The position numbers were made by a program, and so were the translations under genes. The notes beneath the pieces are model-generated. The model was not told the DNA's origin. It saw nothing but the letters and a program-made list of their open reading frames with translations, and searched no databases. Positions 52,307 to 60,876 of a stretch of DNA of 64,000 bases are shown here, one piece after another (the stretch's first letter is position 1; each line of letters starts with the position of its first letter). The DNA is from Deltaproteobacteria bacterium (GTDB lineage Bacteria > Desulfobacterota > Deferrisomatia > Deferrisomatales > JACRMM01). The DNA is taken from contig JACRMM010000012.1 of NCBI GenBank assembly GCA_016214985.1, forward strand, positions 105,454 to 169,453. Direction: 5' to 3'.

Positions 52307-53770
52307 ATGAAGAAAGTAACACGGCTGTTGCTGTGGACTGCCGGAGCGTTCCTGATCCCCCCGCTGCTTGGTCGGGCGCTCACCTGCGCCGCGGAGGCTC
52401 CTGATCCGAAGACCTACATCCCCACCATCACGGAAGTCGAAAAGCACAAGGCGCGTTTCGACGACCCGAGGCCGTATCTGACCACCTTCGGGCCGAAACA
52501 GGTTCTCCCCAAGAGCCTCTACGCCGAGCTCTCGTACGACGTCGATGCCATGAAGAGTGCCTGGGCGGACCTGGTGGGCTTCAAGGCCCCGGACAAGGTG
52601 GGGAAGGTCGCGCCGGAGGTTCAGCCCGGCAAGTACACCTACAAGGATCTGGAAAAACACCCCGGCCTCAAGAAGCTCATGTGGCCGGACCTCTACAACC
52701 GGATCCGGCCGGGGGGGCCGCCCCACGCCGGAAACATCCCCGAGTTCGAAATCATCCCGACCCGGCAATACTACTATGCGTTGCCGATCTCGGAGGCGAT
52801 GAAGAAGAACCTGGGGAAGACGAAACTGGATGCCAAGGGCTACCTCATCCCGGAGACGTGGGTGGCGGGGCTCCCCTTCCCGAAGCCGTCCGGAACGTTC
52901 AAAGCCCAGGAGATCATGGCCAACGTGGAGAAACGCCCCCTGGCGTGGGAGCAGTCCTTCTACATCATCAGCCGGCTCATGGGATACACCAAGAGCCTGA
53001 GCTCGGACTTCGACAGTGTGTACGAGGTCAGCCACGCCCGGCTCGCCGGGCGCACCCTGATGGAGCCCTACGGCTGGTTCGACAAGAGGGCGAAGGAGCG
53101 CGAAGAATACAAGACCTTCCTCTTCGGGTTCCTGTCGCCGCGCGACGTGGCCGGTACCTACCAGCAGGCGCTCTACTACCTGGATCCGAGCAGCGCAGAT
53201 CAACTCATGCTGTACATCCCGTCGATGCGGCGGGTTCGCAAACTGTCCGCGACAGACACCCAAGACCCCGTCATGGGGCAGGACCAGATCTACGACGACA
53301 ACGAGGGGTGGATGCAGAAGCTTTCGCCGACGCGCTACCCGTACAAGTACGAGGTGCTGGAAGAGCGTGAATACCTGGTGCCTGCGCCGACGATTGACGG
53401 GGCGGAGTACATCAGTTCTAAAGGAGCAGAGTTCCGAAACGTGAGGATGGAGCGCCGGCCGATCTACGTCGTGAAGCTGACGGAGCTGGATTCAAATTAC
53501 GTCTACGGCCACCGGATCTTCTACATCGATGCGGAGACGTTCAATTTCTACCATATCGAAAACTACAATCAGAAGGGCAAGCTCTACCGGACCTGGGATG
53601 GGAACTACGGCTGGTTCCCGGACATGGGCATCTTCGCGTGGGCCGGGATGTTGAACCTGATGAGGGATCACATCGATCTCCACTCCGGAGCCCAGCAGCC
53701 CTACCAAGTGCCGGCCTTCTGGGGACGTGCCGACCTGAGCGTGCAGAGCATGAGCTCGAAGGGAAAGTGA
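52307..53770 (+). CDS. DUF1329 periplasmic or lipid-binding protein
   Basis: 487 aa from ATG 52307, preceded by AGAGGAGA. Signal peptide (1-31). The DUF1329 domain fills the rest, a curved beta-sheet fold related to LolA/LolB-like lipid carriers, with PSMRRVRKLSATDTQDPVMG and DDNEGWMQKLSP. It always travels with DUF1302 proteins and likely carries a hydrophobic ligand through the periplasm to or from the barrel. 36 bases after the DUF1302 gene. Confidence 0.85.
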   Translation: MKKVTRLLLWTAGAFLIPPLLGRALTCAAEAPDPKTYIPTITEVEKHKARFDDPRPYLTTFGPKQVLPKSLYAELSYDVDAMKSAWADLVGFKAPDKVGKVAPEVQPGKYTYKDLEKHPGLKKLMWPDLYNRIRPGGPPHAGNIPEFEIIPTRQYYYALPISEAMKKNLGKTKLDAKGYLIPETWVAGLPFPKPSGTFKAQEIMANVEKRPLAWEQSFYIISRLMGYTKSLSSDFDSVYEVSHARLAGRTLMEPYGWFDKRAKEREEYKTFLFGFLSPRDVAGTYQQALYYLDPSSADQLMLYIPSMRRVRKLSATDTQDPVMGQDQIYDDNEGWMQKLSPTRYPYKYEVLEEREYLVPAPTIDGAEYISSKGAEFRNVRMERRPIYVVKLTELDSNYVYGHRIFYIDAETFNFYHIENYNQKGKLYRTWDGNYGWFPDMGIFAWAGMLNLMRDHIDLHSGAQQPYQVPAFWGRADLSVQSMSSKGK

Positions 53771-53781
53771 GGGAGCGCGCC

Positions 53782-54261
53782 ATGGATGCAGCGGAGCTCG
53801 CCACAGCACTGAACCTCGGCAAGATCGCCCAGATCGGCTGCGTCGTCCGGAGCCTCGAGACGTCGATCGCAAACTACGAGCGGGTCCTCGGTGTCGGTCC
53901 GTTCCTGACGTTCGACTTCCGGCCGGAAAAGGGCTTCGTGAGAGGGCGAAGCCCAGGGATCGACCTGAAGATCGGCGTCGCCCAGCTTACCCCGGAGCTG
54001 TCCCTCGAGCTGATCGAGGTGGTGGCCGGGGAACCGTACCACAAGGACTTCCTGGAGGCCCATGGCGAAGGGGTGCAGCACCTGGGATACCTGAGCGAGG
54101 ACTACGACGGGGCGCTGGCGAGGGCGAGCGCGATGGGTGTCGAGGTGCTCATGTGGGCGGAGACCGATGTGGCCGGCATGGGCCATGTTCGAGGCGCCTA
54201 CCTCGACACCCTGGAGCTTCTGGGGACCCTCGTGGAGGTCATCGAGATAAAGCCATTTTGA
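53782..54261 (+). CDS. VOC-superfamily (glyoxalase/epimerase-type) protein
   Basis: 159 aa from ATG 53782, with AGGGAG 6 bases upstream; an in-frame GTG at 53767 is possible. Two beta-alpha-beta modules of the VOC fold: IAQIGCVVRSLE (Gln in place of the usual first His), GVQHLGYL, and the closing Glu in LVEVIE. Resembles methylmalonyl-CoA epimerases, but metal ligands are partly changed. Substrate unknown. Confidence 0.8.
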   Translation: MDAAELATALNLGKIAQIGCVVRSLETSIANYERVLGVGPFLTFDFRPEKGFVRGRSPGIDLKIGVAQLTPELSLELIEVVAGEPYHKDFLEAHGEGVQHLGYLSEDYDGALARASAMGVEVLMWAETDVAGMGHVRGAYLDTLELLGTLVEVIEIKPF

Positions 54262-54319
54262 GGTTGCCCGCGTCCGACCGAGGGGTCGGGCGCGGGACCC
54301 ATACCGCGAAGGAGATACC

Positions 54320-55117
54320 ATGGGATTCCTGAAGGATCAGGTCGCGATCGTCACGGGTGGCGCCCGGGGGTTGGGAAGGGGCATCGCCCTCGCACTGGCG
54401 GACGAAGGTGCCAGCGTTGTGATCGCCGACCTCCTGGCGGACAAGGGGAGCGAAACCGCGGCGGAGATCGCGGCCCGGGGCGTGGGCGCTGCCTCCCACG
54501 CCGTGGACGTGACCCGGTGTGACCAGGTCGAAGGGGTGGTGGCCGACACGGTGAAGACCTTCGGGCGCCTCGACATCCTGATCAACAACGCCGGCAACAC
54601 CACGCATCCGGCATGGTGCTGGGACATGAGCGAGCGGGACTGGCTCTCGGTGATCGATACCCACGTGAACGGCACGTTCTATGGCCTCAAGGCGGCGGCC
54701 CGGGTGATGAAGGAGCGCAGGTACGGGAGGATCGTGAACCTCTCCTCCATCGCCGCGGTGCACGGCTTCTGTTCCCAGATGAACTACGCCGCAGCGAAGT
54801 TCGCGGTCATCGGGATGACGCTCACGGCCGCCAAGGAGTTGGGGCCCTACGGCATCACGGTGAACGCCATGCAGCCCGGCGTGATCCGGTCCGACATGAC
54901 GGCGATCCTCCTCAACGCCGGGGAGGAGAAGTACGCCAAGGGAACGCCGGTCCAGAGGGTTGGAGAGCCGGCCGACGTGGCGAACGTCGTGAAGTTCTTC
55001 GTCAATCCGGCCTCCGACTTCATCACGGGCGTCGTCATGCGGGTCGACGGAGGGATCGCGCTCAAGCTTGGGGCCGACGACGACATCACGGCCTACGCGG
55101 ACGTCTACCCGGGCTGA
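54320..55117 (+). CDS. Short-chain dehydrogenase/reductase
   Basis: 265 aa. NAD(P) loop TGGARGLGRG (about 12-21), NNAGN, catalytic Ser in NLSSIA, Y156 and K160 in NYAAAK. The acidic residue after the second strand (IADLL) favours NAD. May oxidise an alcohol or diol feeding the cleavage complex downstream. 58 bases after the VOC gene. Confidence 0.88.
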   Translation: MGFLKDQVAIVTGGARGLGRGIALALADEGASVVIADLLADKGSETAAEIAARGVGAASHAVDVTRCDQVEGVVADTVKTFGRLDILINNAGNTTHPAWCWDMSERDWLSVIDTHVNGTFYGLKAAARVMKERRYGRIVNLSSIAAVHGFCSQMNYAAAKFAVIGMTLTAAKELGPYGITVNAMQPGVIRSDMTAILLNAGEEKYAKGTPVQRVGEPADVANVVKFFVNPASDFITGVVMRVDGGIALKLGADDDITAYADVYPG

Positions 55118-55155
55118 GGAAACGGCCCGCACGGGGCCGCTTCGAAGGAGGACCC

Positions 55156-56193
55156 ATGAGAGTGCCGGTGTTTACCGATCTGCAAACGCTCGAGTTTCAA
55201 GACCGGCCGAGGCCCGCTCCGGGACCCGGCGAGGTGCTGGTCGAGGTGGCCCTGTGCGGAATCTGTGGGTCCGACGTCCACGGGTACTTGAACGGCATCA
55301 TGATCCCCCTGGGGACCGTGATGGGCCACGAGGCCGTGGGGACGGTGGCAGAGGTCGGAGCGGGGGTCGGCGACTGGCGGGTTGGAGAACGCGTCGTCGT
55401 GAAGCCCATCCCCGAGTGCGGCGAGTGCCCCTACTGCCGAAAGGGCCAATTCTCCCTGTGCACGGCCGCCTTCCCCAGGGCGATCGGGATCTCCCCTGAA
55501 CACGACGGCGCATTCGCCCGTTTCGTGAAGATCGAGCATCCGAAGGCGATGCTCTTTCGGCTGCCGGGGGAGATCTCTTTCGAAGAGGCGGTCGTCGTCG
55601 AGCCTCTCGCCACCTCTCTCCACGGCGTGCGGATGTCCCGGTTTCGAGCCGGCGACACGGCCGTGGTCATCGGCGCCGGGACGATCGGTCTCGGGGTGCT
55701 CCAGTTTCTCAAGATCGGGGGCGCCGGGAAGGTGATCGTCCTGGAGGTCTCCGAGAAGAAGAGGGAGCTCGCCCGCAGCCTGGGCGCCGCCGTGGTCCTG
55801 AACCCAGCGGAGGAGGGAGAGAAACTTCGAGAGACCGTCTTTCGTCATACCGGCGGGTACGGGGCGGACCTCGTCTATGAGTGTGCCGGAGTGCCCCAGG
55901 CGCTTCAGGCCAGCTACACCCTGGTGAAGAGCGGCGGCCAGGTGCTGCTGATCGGCATCAACGACAAGGAGGTGAGCATCCAGCCGTTCCCCATTGCACT
56001 GGGGGAGGTGGAGCTCAAGGGGATTCTCGGCTACTACGACGAGTTCGACTACGTGATCGAATTCCTGCGGCAGAAGAAGATCGACACCAAGGTCATGGTG
56101 TCCGACACGATCGACCTGGCAGACATCGAAGAAAAGGGCTTTCGAAGGCTCCTTTTCTCGAGGGACGACGTGAAGATCGCGGTGAGGCCCTAG
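55156..56193 (+). CDS. Zinc-dependent dehydrogenase (2,3-butanediol or sorbitol type)
   Basis: 345 aa from ATG 55156 with GAAGGAGG upstream. Catalytic zinc ligand C37 (ICGSDVHG), GHEAVG, structural zinc CGECPYCRKGQFSLC, Rossmann loop GAGTIGLGVL. The family includes 2,3-butanediol dehydrogenases, which make acetoin, the substrate of the complex encoded next. That supports, but does not prove, an acyloin-forming role. A different paralogue of the dehydrogenase in the ketone operon. Confidence 0.85.
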   Translation: MRVPVFTDLQTLEFQDRPRPAPGPGEVLVEVALCGICGSDVHGYLNGIMIPLGTVMGHEAVGTVAEVGAGVGDWRVGERVVVKPIPECGECPYCRKGQFSLCTAAFPRAIGISPEHDGAFARFVKIEHPKAMLFRLPGEISFEEAVVVEPLATSLHGVRMSRFRAGDTAVVIGAGTIGLGVLQFLKIGGAGKVIVLEVSEKKRELARSLGAAVVLNPAEEGEKLRETVFRHTGGYGADLVYECAGVPQALQASYTLVKSGGQVLLIGINDKEVSIQPFPIALGEVELKGILGYYDEFDYVIEFLRQKKIDTKVMVSDTIDLADIEEKGFRRLLFSRDDVKIAVRP

Positions 56194-56221
56194 GGATTCC
56201 TTCGAGAAAGGGTGGTATTCG

Positions 56222-57199
56222 ATGCAGCCGACCAACGAGGAGCTCGTTCGCTTGTACCGTCTCATGCTGCTCACCCGGCGGACGGAAGAGGCGACCGACC
56301 AGCTGTTCAAGGACGGGAAGATCCGCACGATGGGCCACTGGTCCACCGGGCAGGAGGCGGCGGGCGTGGGCGTGGGAGCGTCCCTTCGCCAGGATGACTA
56401 CCTCTTTCCCACGCACCGGGCCTGGCCCGAATACATCGGAAAGGGGATGTCGCCCGCGAGCATCGTCGCGGAGTTCGCCGGGAAGGGGACGGGATGCGCC
56501 AAGGGTAAAGGCGGTCTCCACATCTCTAGCGCGGAGCACGGGATCGTGGGTCTCGTCGGAAGCCTCGGCTCCGACTTTCCCATCGCCGTGGGGGCTGCCC
56601 TGTCGGCGAAGATGCGGGGAACCGACCAGGTGTCGTGCGTCTACTTCGGGGAAGGAACCGCCACCCAGGCGGATTTCCACCCCGCCATGGAGATGGCCAA
56701 GCTGTGGAATCTCCCGGTCATCTTCGCCTGCGCGAACAACCAGTACGTGGAGCTCCACCACTACCGGGAGGTGGTTCCCATCGAGGATCTCCTGGATCTG
56801 GCCCGCGGCTACCACATGAACGCCATCATGGTGGCGGACGGAAACGACGTGGCGGCCGTGTGCGACGCCATGACCGAAGCGGTGGCGCGGGCCCGGAACG
56901 GAGACGGGCCGAGCATGCTGGAGATCAAGACCTATCGCGTCGCCTCCCACTTCACCGGGGATTCGGGCGCCTATATGCCGCCGGACGAGGTGGCCGACTG
57001 GAAGGGCCGCGATCCCATCGCCCGATGCCGCGCCCGCCTGCTGGCCGACGGGGCGCTGACCGAGGCGGAGCTCGCCGCGCTCGAGGAGACGGTCGACGAG
57101 GAGGTGCGGGGAACCATGAGGTTTGTTCTGGAGAGCCCGCCGCCCTCGGTGGACGAGGCGTACTCCGACGTCTGCGGGAGCCGGGAGGTGGTGCGATGA
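56222..57199 (+). CDS. acoA: Acetoin-dehydrogenase-type E1 alpha subunit
   Basis: 325 aa. Thiamine-diphosphate E1 component: GHWSTGQEAAGVG, LFPTHRAWPEYI, and the ThDP motif GEGTATQADFH...CANNQ (the first Asp-Gly is Glu-Gly here). Shorter than pyruvate dehydrogenase E1 alpha and close to AcoA. Cleaves acetoin or a related 2-hydroxyketone or 2-oxo acid. The E1 beta start overlaps its stop by 4 bases. Confidence 0.85.
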   Translation: MQPTNEELVRLYRLMLLTRRTEEATDQLFKDGKIRTMGHWSTGQEAAGVGVGASLRQDDYLFPTHRAWPEYIGKGMSPASIVAEFAGKGTGCAKGKGGLHISSAEHGIVGLVGSLGSDFPIAVGAALSAKMRGTDQVSCVYFGEGTATQADFHPAMEMAKLWNLPVIFACANNQYVELHHYREVVPIEDLLDLARGYHMNAIMVADGNDVAAVCDAMTEAVARARNGDGPSMLEIKTYRVASHFTGDSGAYMPPDEVADWKGRDPIARCRARLLADGALTEAELAALEETVDEEVRGTMRFVLESPPPSVDEAYSDVCGSREVVR

Positions 57200-58167
57200 G
57201 CCGCAAGATCCTATACGTCCAGGCCATCCAGGAAGCGTTTGCCGAGGAGATGGTCCGCGACGAGCGGGTGTTCGTCCTCGGCATCGACGTGCAGCGGGCC
57301 GTCTTCGGCCTGACCGCCAACCTGGTGGGGCAGTTCGGGCCCGAGCGCGTGCGCAACACCCCGATCTGCGAGTCCGGGATCGTCGGGGCGGCTCTCGGGG
57401 CTGCCCTGACGGGGATGAGGCCCTGCGCCGAGATCATGTTCAGCGACTTTGCCTACGTCGCGATGGACCAGATCGCGGCCCAGGTGGGGAGCTGGCGGTA
57501 CATGACGGGGGGCCAGTTCAAGGCGCCCATGGTCATCTACACCCTCGACGGGGGCGGCATGGGGATGGGCTACAACCACTCCGGCTGCACGGAGGCGGTC
57601 TTCCAGGGCATCCCGGGGCTGACCGTCGTGGCGGCCTCCGACGCCTACTCGGCGAAGGGGCTCCTCAAGGCAGCCATCCGGTGCGAAGACCCGGTGCTCT
57701 TCTTCGGCCACAAGGCCCTCCTGGGGCAGGCCGGCGACGTGCCGGACGAGGACTACACCCTTCCCCTCACCCAGGCTCGAATCGTCCGCGAGGGACGCGA
57801 CGTCACGGTCGTCGCGCACCACATGATGCTTCACCATGCCCTCGCGGTCGCCGCCGCCCTGGAGGGAGAAGGCGTGTCGGTGGAGGTCATCGACCCCGTC
57901 TGCATCTCTCCCCTGGATCGGGAGACGATCCTCACCTCGGTGCGGAAGACGGGGCGGCTGGTCACGGCGGAAGAAGGGCGGCGAGCCGGGGGCGTCGGTG
58001 CGGAGGTCTCGGCCCTGGTCTGCGAAGAGGCGTTCTTCGACCTCGATGCCCCGATCAAGCGCGTGGGGGCCCCTCCCATTCCGGTGCCTGGAAGCGCGTT
58101 CCTCGAGCAGGCCTGTTACCTCCCCGGGCCGGACGCGATCCGCGATGCGATCCAGGCGGTTCTGTAG
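57196..58167 (+). CDS. acoB: Acetoin-dehydrogenase-type E1 beta subunit
   Basis: 323 aa. Transketolase-type pyrimidine-binding domain (about 4-180) with RVFVLGIDV, NTPICESGIVGAALG and FSDFAYVAMDQI, then the C-terminal transketolase domain (about 195-315). Together with the E1 alpha product forms the decarboxylating or acyloin-cleaving heterotetramer. 54 bases before the E2 gene. Confidence 0.88.
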   Translation: MSRKILYVQAIQEAFAEEMVRDERVFVLGIDVQRAVFGLTANLVGQFGPERVRNTPICESGIVGAALGAALTGMRPCAEIMFSDFAYVAMDQIAAQVGSWRYMTGGQFKAPMVIYTLDGGGMGMGYNHSGCTEAVFQGIPGLTVVAASDAYSAKGLLKAAIRCEDPVLFFGHKALLGQAGDVPDEDYTLPLTQARIVREGRDVTVVAHHMMLHHALAVAAALEGEGVSVEVIDPVCISPLDRETILTSVRKTGRLVTAEEGRRAGGVGAEVSALVCEEAFFDLDAPIKRVGAPPIPVPGSAFLEQACYLPGPDAIRDAIQAVL

Positions 58168-58221
58168 CGCGCGGCGCCCCGGGGCGGCGGCCTTCCGGGG
58201 TCGCGCGGGGGCGGGCGTCCC

Positions 58222-59577
58222 ATGGTGACCGCGGTCTATGTGCCGCGCTGGGGGGTCACCATGGAGAAGGCCACCGTCGTGGCCTGGCTCGCGGAGGAAG
58301 GCGAGCGGGTGACGAAGGGGCAGGAGCTCCTGGAGCTGGAGACCGAGAAGATGGTCAACGTGGTGGAGGCGCCGGGAGACGGCGTCCTGCGCGTGATCCT
58401 CTTCGCCGAGGGCGAGGCCGCGTCGGTGGGGGCACTCGTGGCCGTGATCGCGGAGCCCGACGAGGTCTTTGACGTGGACGTCTTGCGCGAAGCGAGCCCG
58501 ACGTCTGGGAAGGCTGCCGCGTCGGTGCGGGAGAAGCGCGAGGCGCGGCCGGCGACGCGCACCGGCCGCGGCCGGGTCCGCGCCTCCCCCGCCGCGCGCC
58601 GGCTCGCCGAAGACCACGGCGTCGATCTGGCCGACCTGGCCGGAACCGGGCCCGAAGGAAGCATCAGCCGGGAGGACGTGGAGCGAGCGGTCGTCGACGC
58701 GGTCGCCCGGTCCGTGGAAGAGGGGTTCGCCGACGTTGCCGGGATGCGGCTCCACTACGTCGCGGCCGGTGGGGCCGCGACCGGGCTTCGCGTGAAGGAG
58801 CCCCCGGTGGTGTTTGTGCACGGCATCGCCGGGAGCGCGATCCTCTGGCAGGCGAACATCACCGCACCGGCGGCCTGGCGGCGCGTCGTCGCCTTGGACC
58901 TCCCGGGCCACGGGCGTTCGGACAAACCCGAGGCCGCCTACGACCTGGACTTCCTTGCCGGCGCCCTCGCAGGGTTCCTCGACGCGCTCGAGCTTCCGGC
59001 CGTGGCCCTCGTCGGGCACTCGTTGGGCGGCCACCTCTGCTTGAGGCTTGCGCTCCGAGACCCCGGACGCGTCGCCGGGCTCGTGCTGGTCGACTCGGGC
59101 GGTCTGGGGCCCGAGATCCGCCTCGGCTTCCTCCAGGCCCTCCTGGCAGGCGTGACCCGGGAGGCAGTCGAAGCCATGCTCCGAGGTCTCTTCGAGGATA
59201 CGGGCCTGGCCTCCCGGTCGATGATCGAGGCCACCCTGGAGATGCTGGAGCAGCCCGGAGCGTCGAGGGCCGTGGCCGCGGCGGTGGCCGCCGTGGCACA
59301 GGGGAGCCGGCAGGAAGAGAACCTCGCGGAGAGGTTGGCGGAGCTCCCCATGCCGGTCCTGCTCGCCTGGGGGGGGAAGGACGCAGTCCTGCCCGTGAGC
59401 CAGGCCCAGGCAGCCGCTGCCGCTGCACCCCGCGCAGAGCTCTGGATCGCAGAGGAGTCCGGCCACTGTCCCCAGCTCGAGGCGGCCCCACGGTTCAACC
59501 GCCGGCTGTTGGAGTTCCTGGAGGCGACCGGCGGACACGAGGCGAAGCCCAAGGGGGATGAACCATGGCCGACCTGA
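58222..59577 (+). CDS. acoC: Acetoin-dehydrogenase-type E2: lipoyl, E3-binding and alpha/beta-hydrolase domains
   Basis: 451 aa. N-terminal lipoyl domain (1-78) with lipoylation K43 in ETEKMVN. A peripheral E3-binding domain follows (about 116-157: RASPAARRLAEDHGVDL, GPEGSISREDV). From about 190 on there is an alpha/beta hydrolase (FVHGIAGSAILW, nucleophile S267 in GHSLGGH, GGKDAVLP, ESGH) in place of a chloramphenicol-acetyltransferase-like core. This layout is that of AcoC of Pseudomonas, with the E3-binding part added. It should transfer the acyl group from the lipoyl arm to CoA. No E3 gene lies nearby. The nitrilase start overlaps its end by 13 bases. Confidence 0.87.
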   Translation: MVTAVYVPRWGVTMEKATVVAWLAEEGERVTKGQELLELETEKMVNVVEAPGDGVLRVILFAEGEAASVGALVAVIAEPDEVFDVDVLREASPTSGKAAASVREKREARPATRTGRGRVRASPAARRLAEDHGVDLADLAGTGPEGSISREDVERAVVDAVARSVEEGFADVAGMRLHYVAAGGAATGLRVKEPPVVFVHGIAGSAILWQANITAPAAWRRVVALDLPGHGRSDKPEAAYDLDFLAGALAGFLDALELPAVALVGHSLGGHLCLRLALRDPGRVAGLVLVDSGGLGPEIRLGFLQALLAGVTREAVEAMLRGLFEDTGLASRSMIEATLEMLEQPGASRAVAAAVAAVAQGSRQEENLAERLAELPMPVLLAWGGKDAVLPVSQAQAAAAAAPRAELWIAEESGHCPQLEAAPRFNRRLLEFLEATGGHEAKPKGDEPWPT

Positions 59578-60542
59578 CTCTTGCCGCGGTGCAGCTCGCT
59601 TCGCTCAGCACGCATCGGGATCTCGAGGCGCGAAAGTCGGAGAACCTGGCCAGGGTCGAAGGATACATCGACGCCATCGCTGGCCTGAACCCCACGGTGG
59701 AGCTCGTCGCGTTCCCCGAGCTCTGCATCCCCGGGGCCGACCCGGTCAACTTTGCCGCCCTTGCCGAGAGCATTCCCGGGCCGCTCACGGAGCGGATCTG
59801 CGACAAGGCCCGGCGGGCCGGGGTCTGGCTCGTCCCGGGTACGCTCTTGGAGCTCGGTCGCAATGGGAAGATCTACAACACCGCGATCCTGGTCTCCCCG
59901 GACGGGGAGATCGAGATGAAGTACCGCAAGGTCTGTGTCCCCTACCCCCTTGAGCCGTCCTCGCCGGGAGAGGGCTTCCCTGTCTTCGAGATCCCCGGGA
60001 AGGGGAAGATCGGGATGATGATCTGCTCCGACGGGCACTGGCCGGAGGTTGCCCGCTCCCTGGCGCTCAACGGCGCGGAGTTGATCCTCAAACCCACCCT
60101 TCAGCCCCACTGGATCGGCGGGGCCCGCAACCACGACGACATCGCGGTCACCCGGGCCGTGGAAAACCAGCTCTACCTGGTCAGCGTGAACCAGCCGACG
60201 CCCGTCGGGATGGGGCGCACCCTCGCCGTGGATCCGGAGGGGCGGACGATCGAGACGCTCGGCGAAAGCGAGGCCTTCACCGTCCTTCGCATCTCCTTTG
60301 ACGAGGTGAGGCGGGTTCGGGAGCACGGGTCTTTCGGGATGTTCTGCTTCCTGAAGATGCTCCGGGAGTTCTCCGAGGCCGGCCTGCCGCTGGAGGAGAT
60401 CTACCGGCAAGGCGTGGCGAACGCTCCTGTGTTCTCCACGTTGCACTCCCCTTCGCCGAGGACGCCGGATCAGATCCGGCGTCCAGACAATGCCGCGGCA
60501 AGCGTTGCGGGCAATCCCGTTCCCGAGGGCATCCCGATGTGA
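59565..60542 (+). CDS. Nitrilase-superfamily carbon-nitrogen hydrolase
   Basis: 325 aa. Catalytic triad E52 (FPELCIPG), K122 (KYRKVCVP), C154 (MMICSDGHW). The protein is likely an amidase, carbamoylase or aliphatic-amidase-type enzyme rather than a true nitrilase. It has a C-terminal extension of about 60 residues rich in Pro, Ser and Ala. The 13-base overlap with the E2 gene shows co-translation with an acyl-CoA-forming complex, which is unusual. Substrate unknown. Confidence 0.88.
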   Translation: MADLTLAAVQLASLSTHRDLEARKSENLARVEGYIDAIAGLNPTVELVAFPELCIPGADPVNFAALAESIPGPLTERICDKARRAGVWLVPGTLLELGRNGKIYNTAILVSPDGEIEMKYRKVCVPYPLEPSSPGEGFPVFEIPGKGKIGMMICSDGHWPEVARSLALNGAELILKPTLQPHWIGGARNHDDIAVTRAVENQLYLVSVNQPTPVGMGRTLAVDPEGRTIETLGESEAFTVLRISFDEVRRVREHGSFGMFCFLKMLREFSEAGLPLEEIYRQGVANAPVFSTLHSPSPRTPDQIRRPDNAAASVAGNPVPEGIPM

Positions 60543-60876
60543 GGTTGTTTGCGGGCGTAACCGGCCGGCCGCGGGGTCCCCTCCGGCGCCGCAGGATCCC
60601 TGGAATTCCCGGCTCTCGCTGACGGTCAAGCGAGGGGTCCCCGGCATCCTGCCTTCGAGAGCGGAGTGCCAATGCCGCCTGCGGCGGCCTCCGGGGATCC
60701 CCCCGGCCGGCTAGGCGCGCTCGACCGGTTGCGCCCGTTGTGTGCTGCACTGCGTAGTCAGAGCAAGGCAGCGATGGCCTGATTCTGGGTCACTCTTCTT
60801 GATCAGAACGCTGTAGCTGGTTCTTCTAGAGGTCAGTGCCTCCGGCAAACCCAGAGCCTTCCTTTGCAGAAAGGGT
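60543..60876. other. Intergenic region between convergent genes
   Basis: 334 bases between the nitrilase stop and the nitroreductase stop. GC-rich in the first half with several short complementary GGCC/GGGATCC patches; lower GC in the second half. No gene, T-rich terminator or promoter is clear to me. Confidence 0.6.

Noticed and set aside
60543..60876. tRNA or small RNA between nitrilase and nitroreductase
   Set aside because: No cloverleaf, CCA end or paired promoter and terminator could be found by eye.
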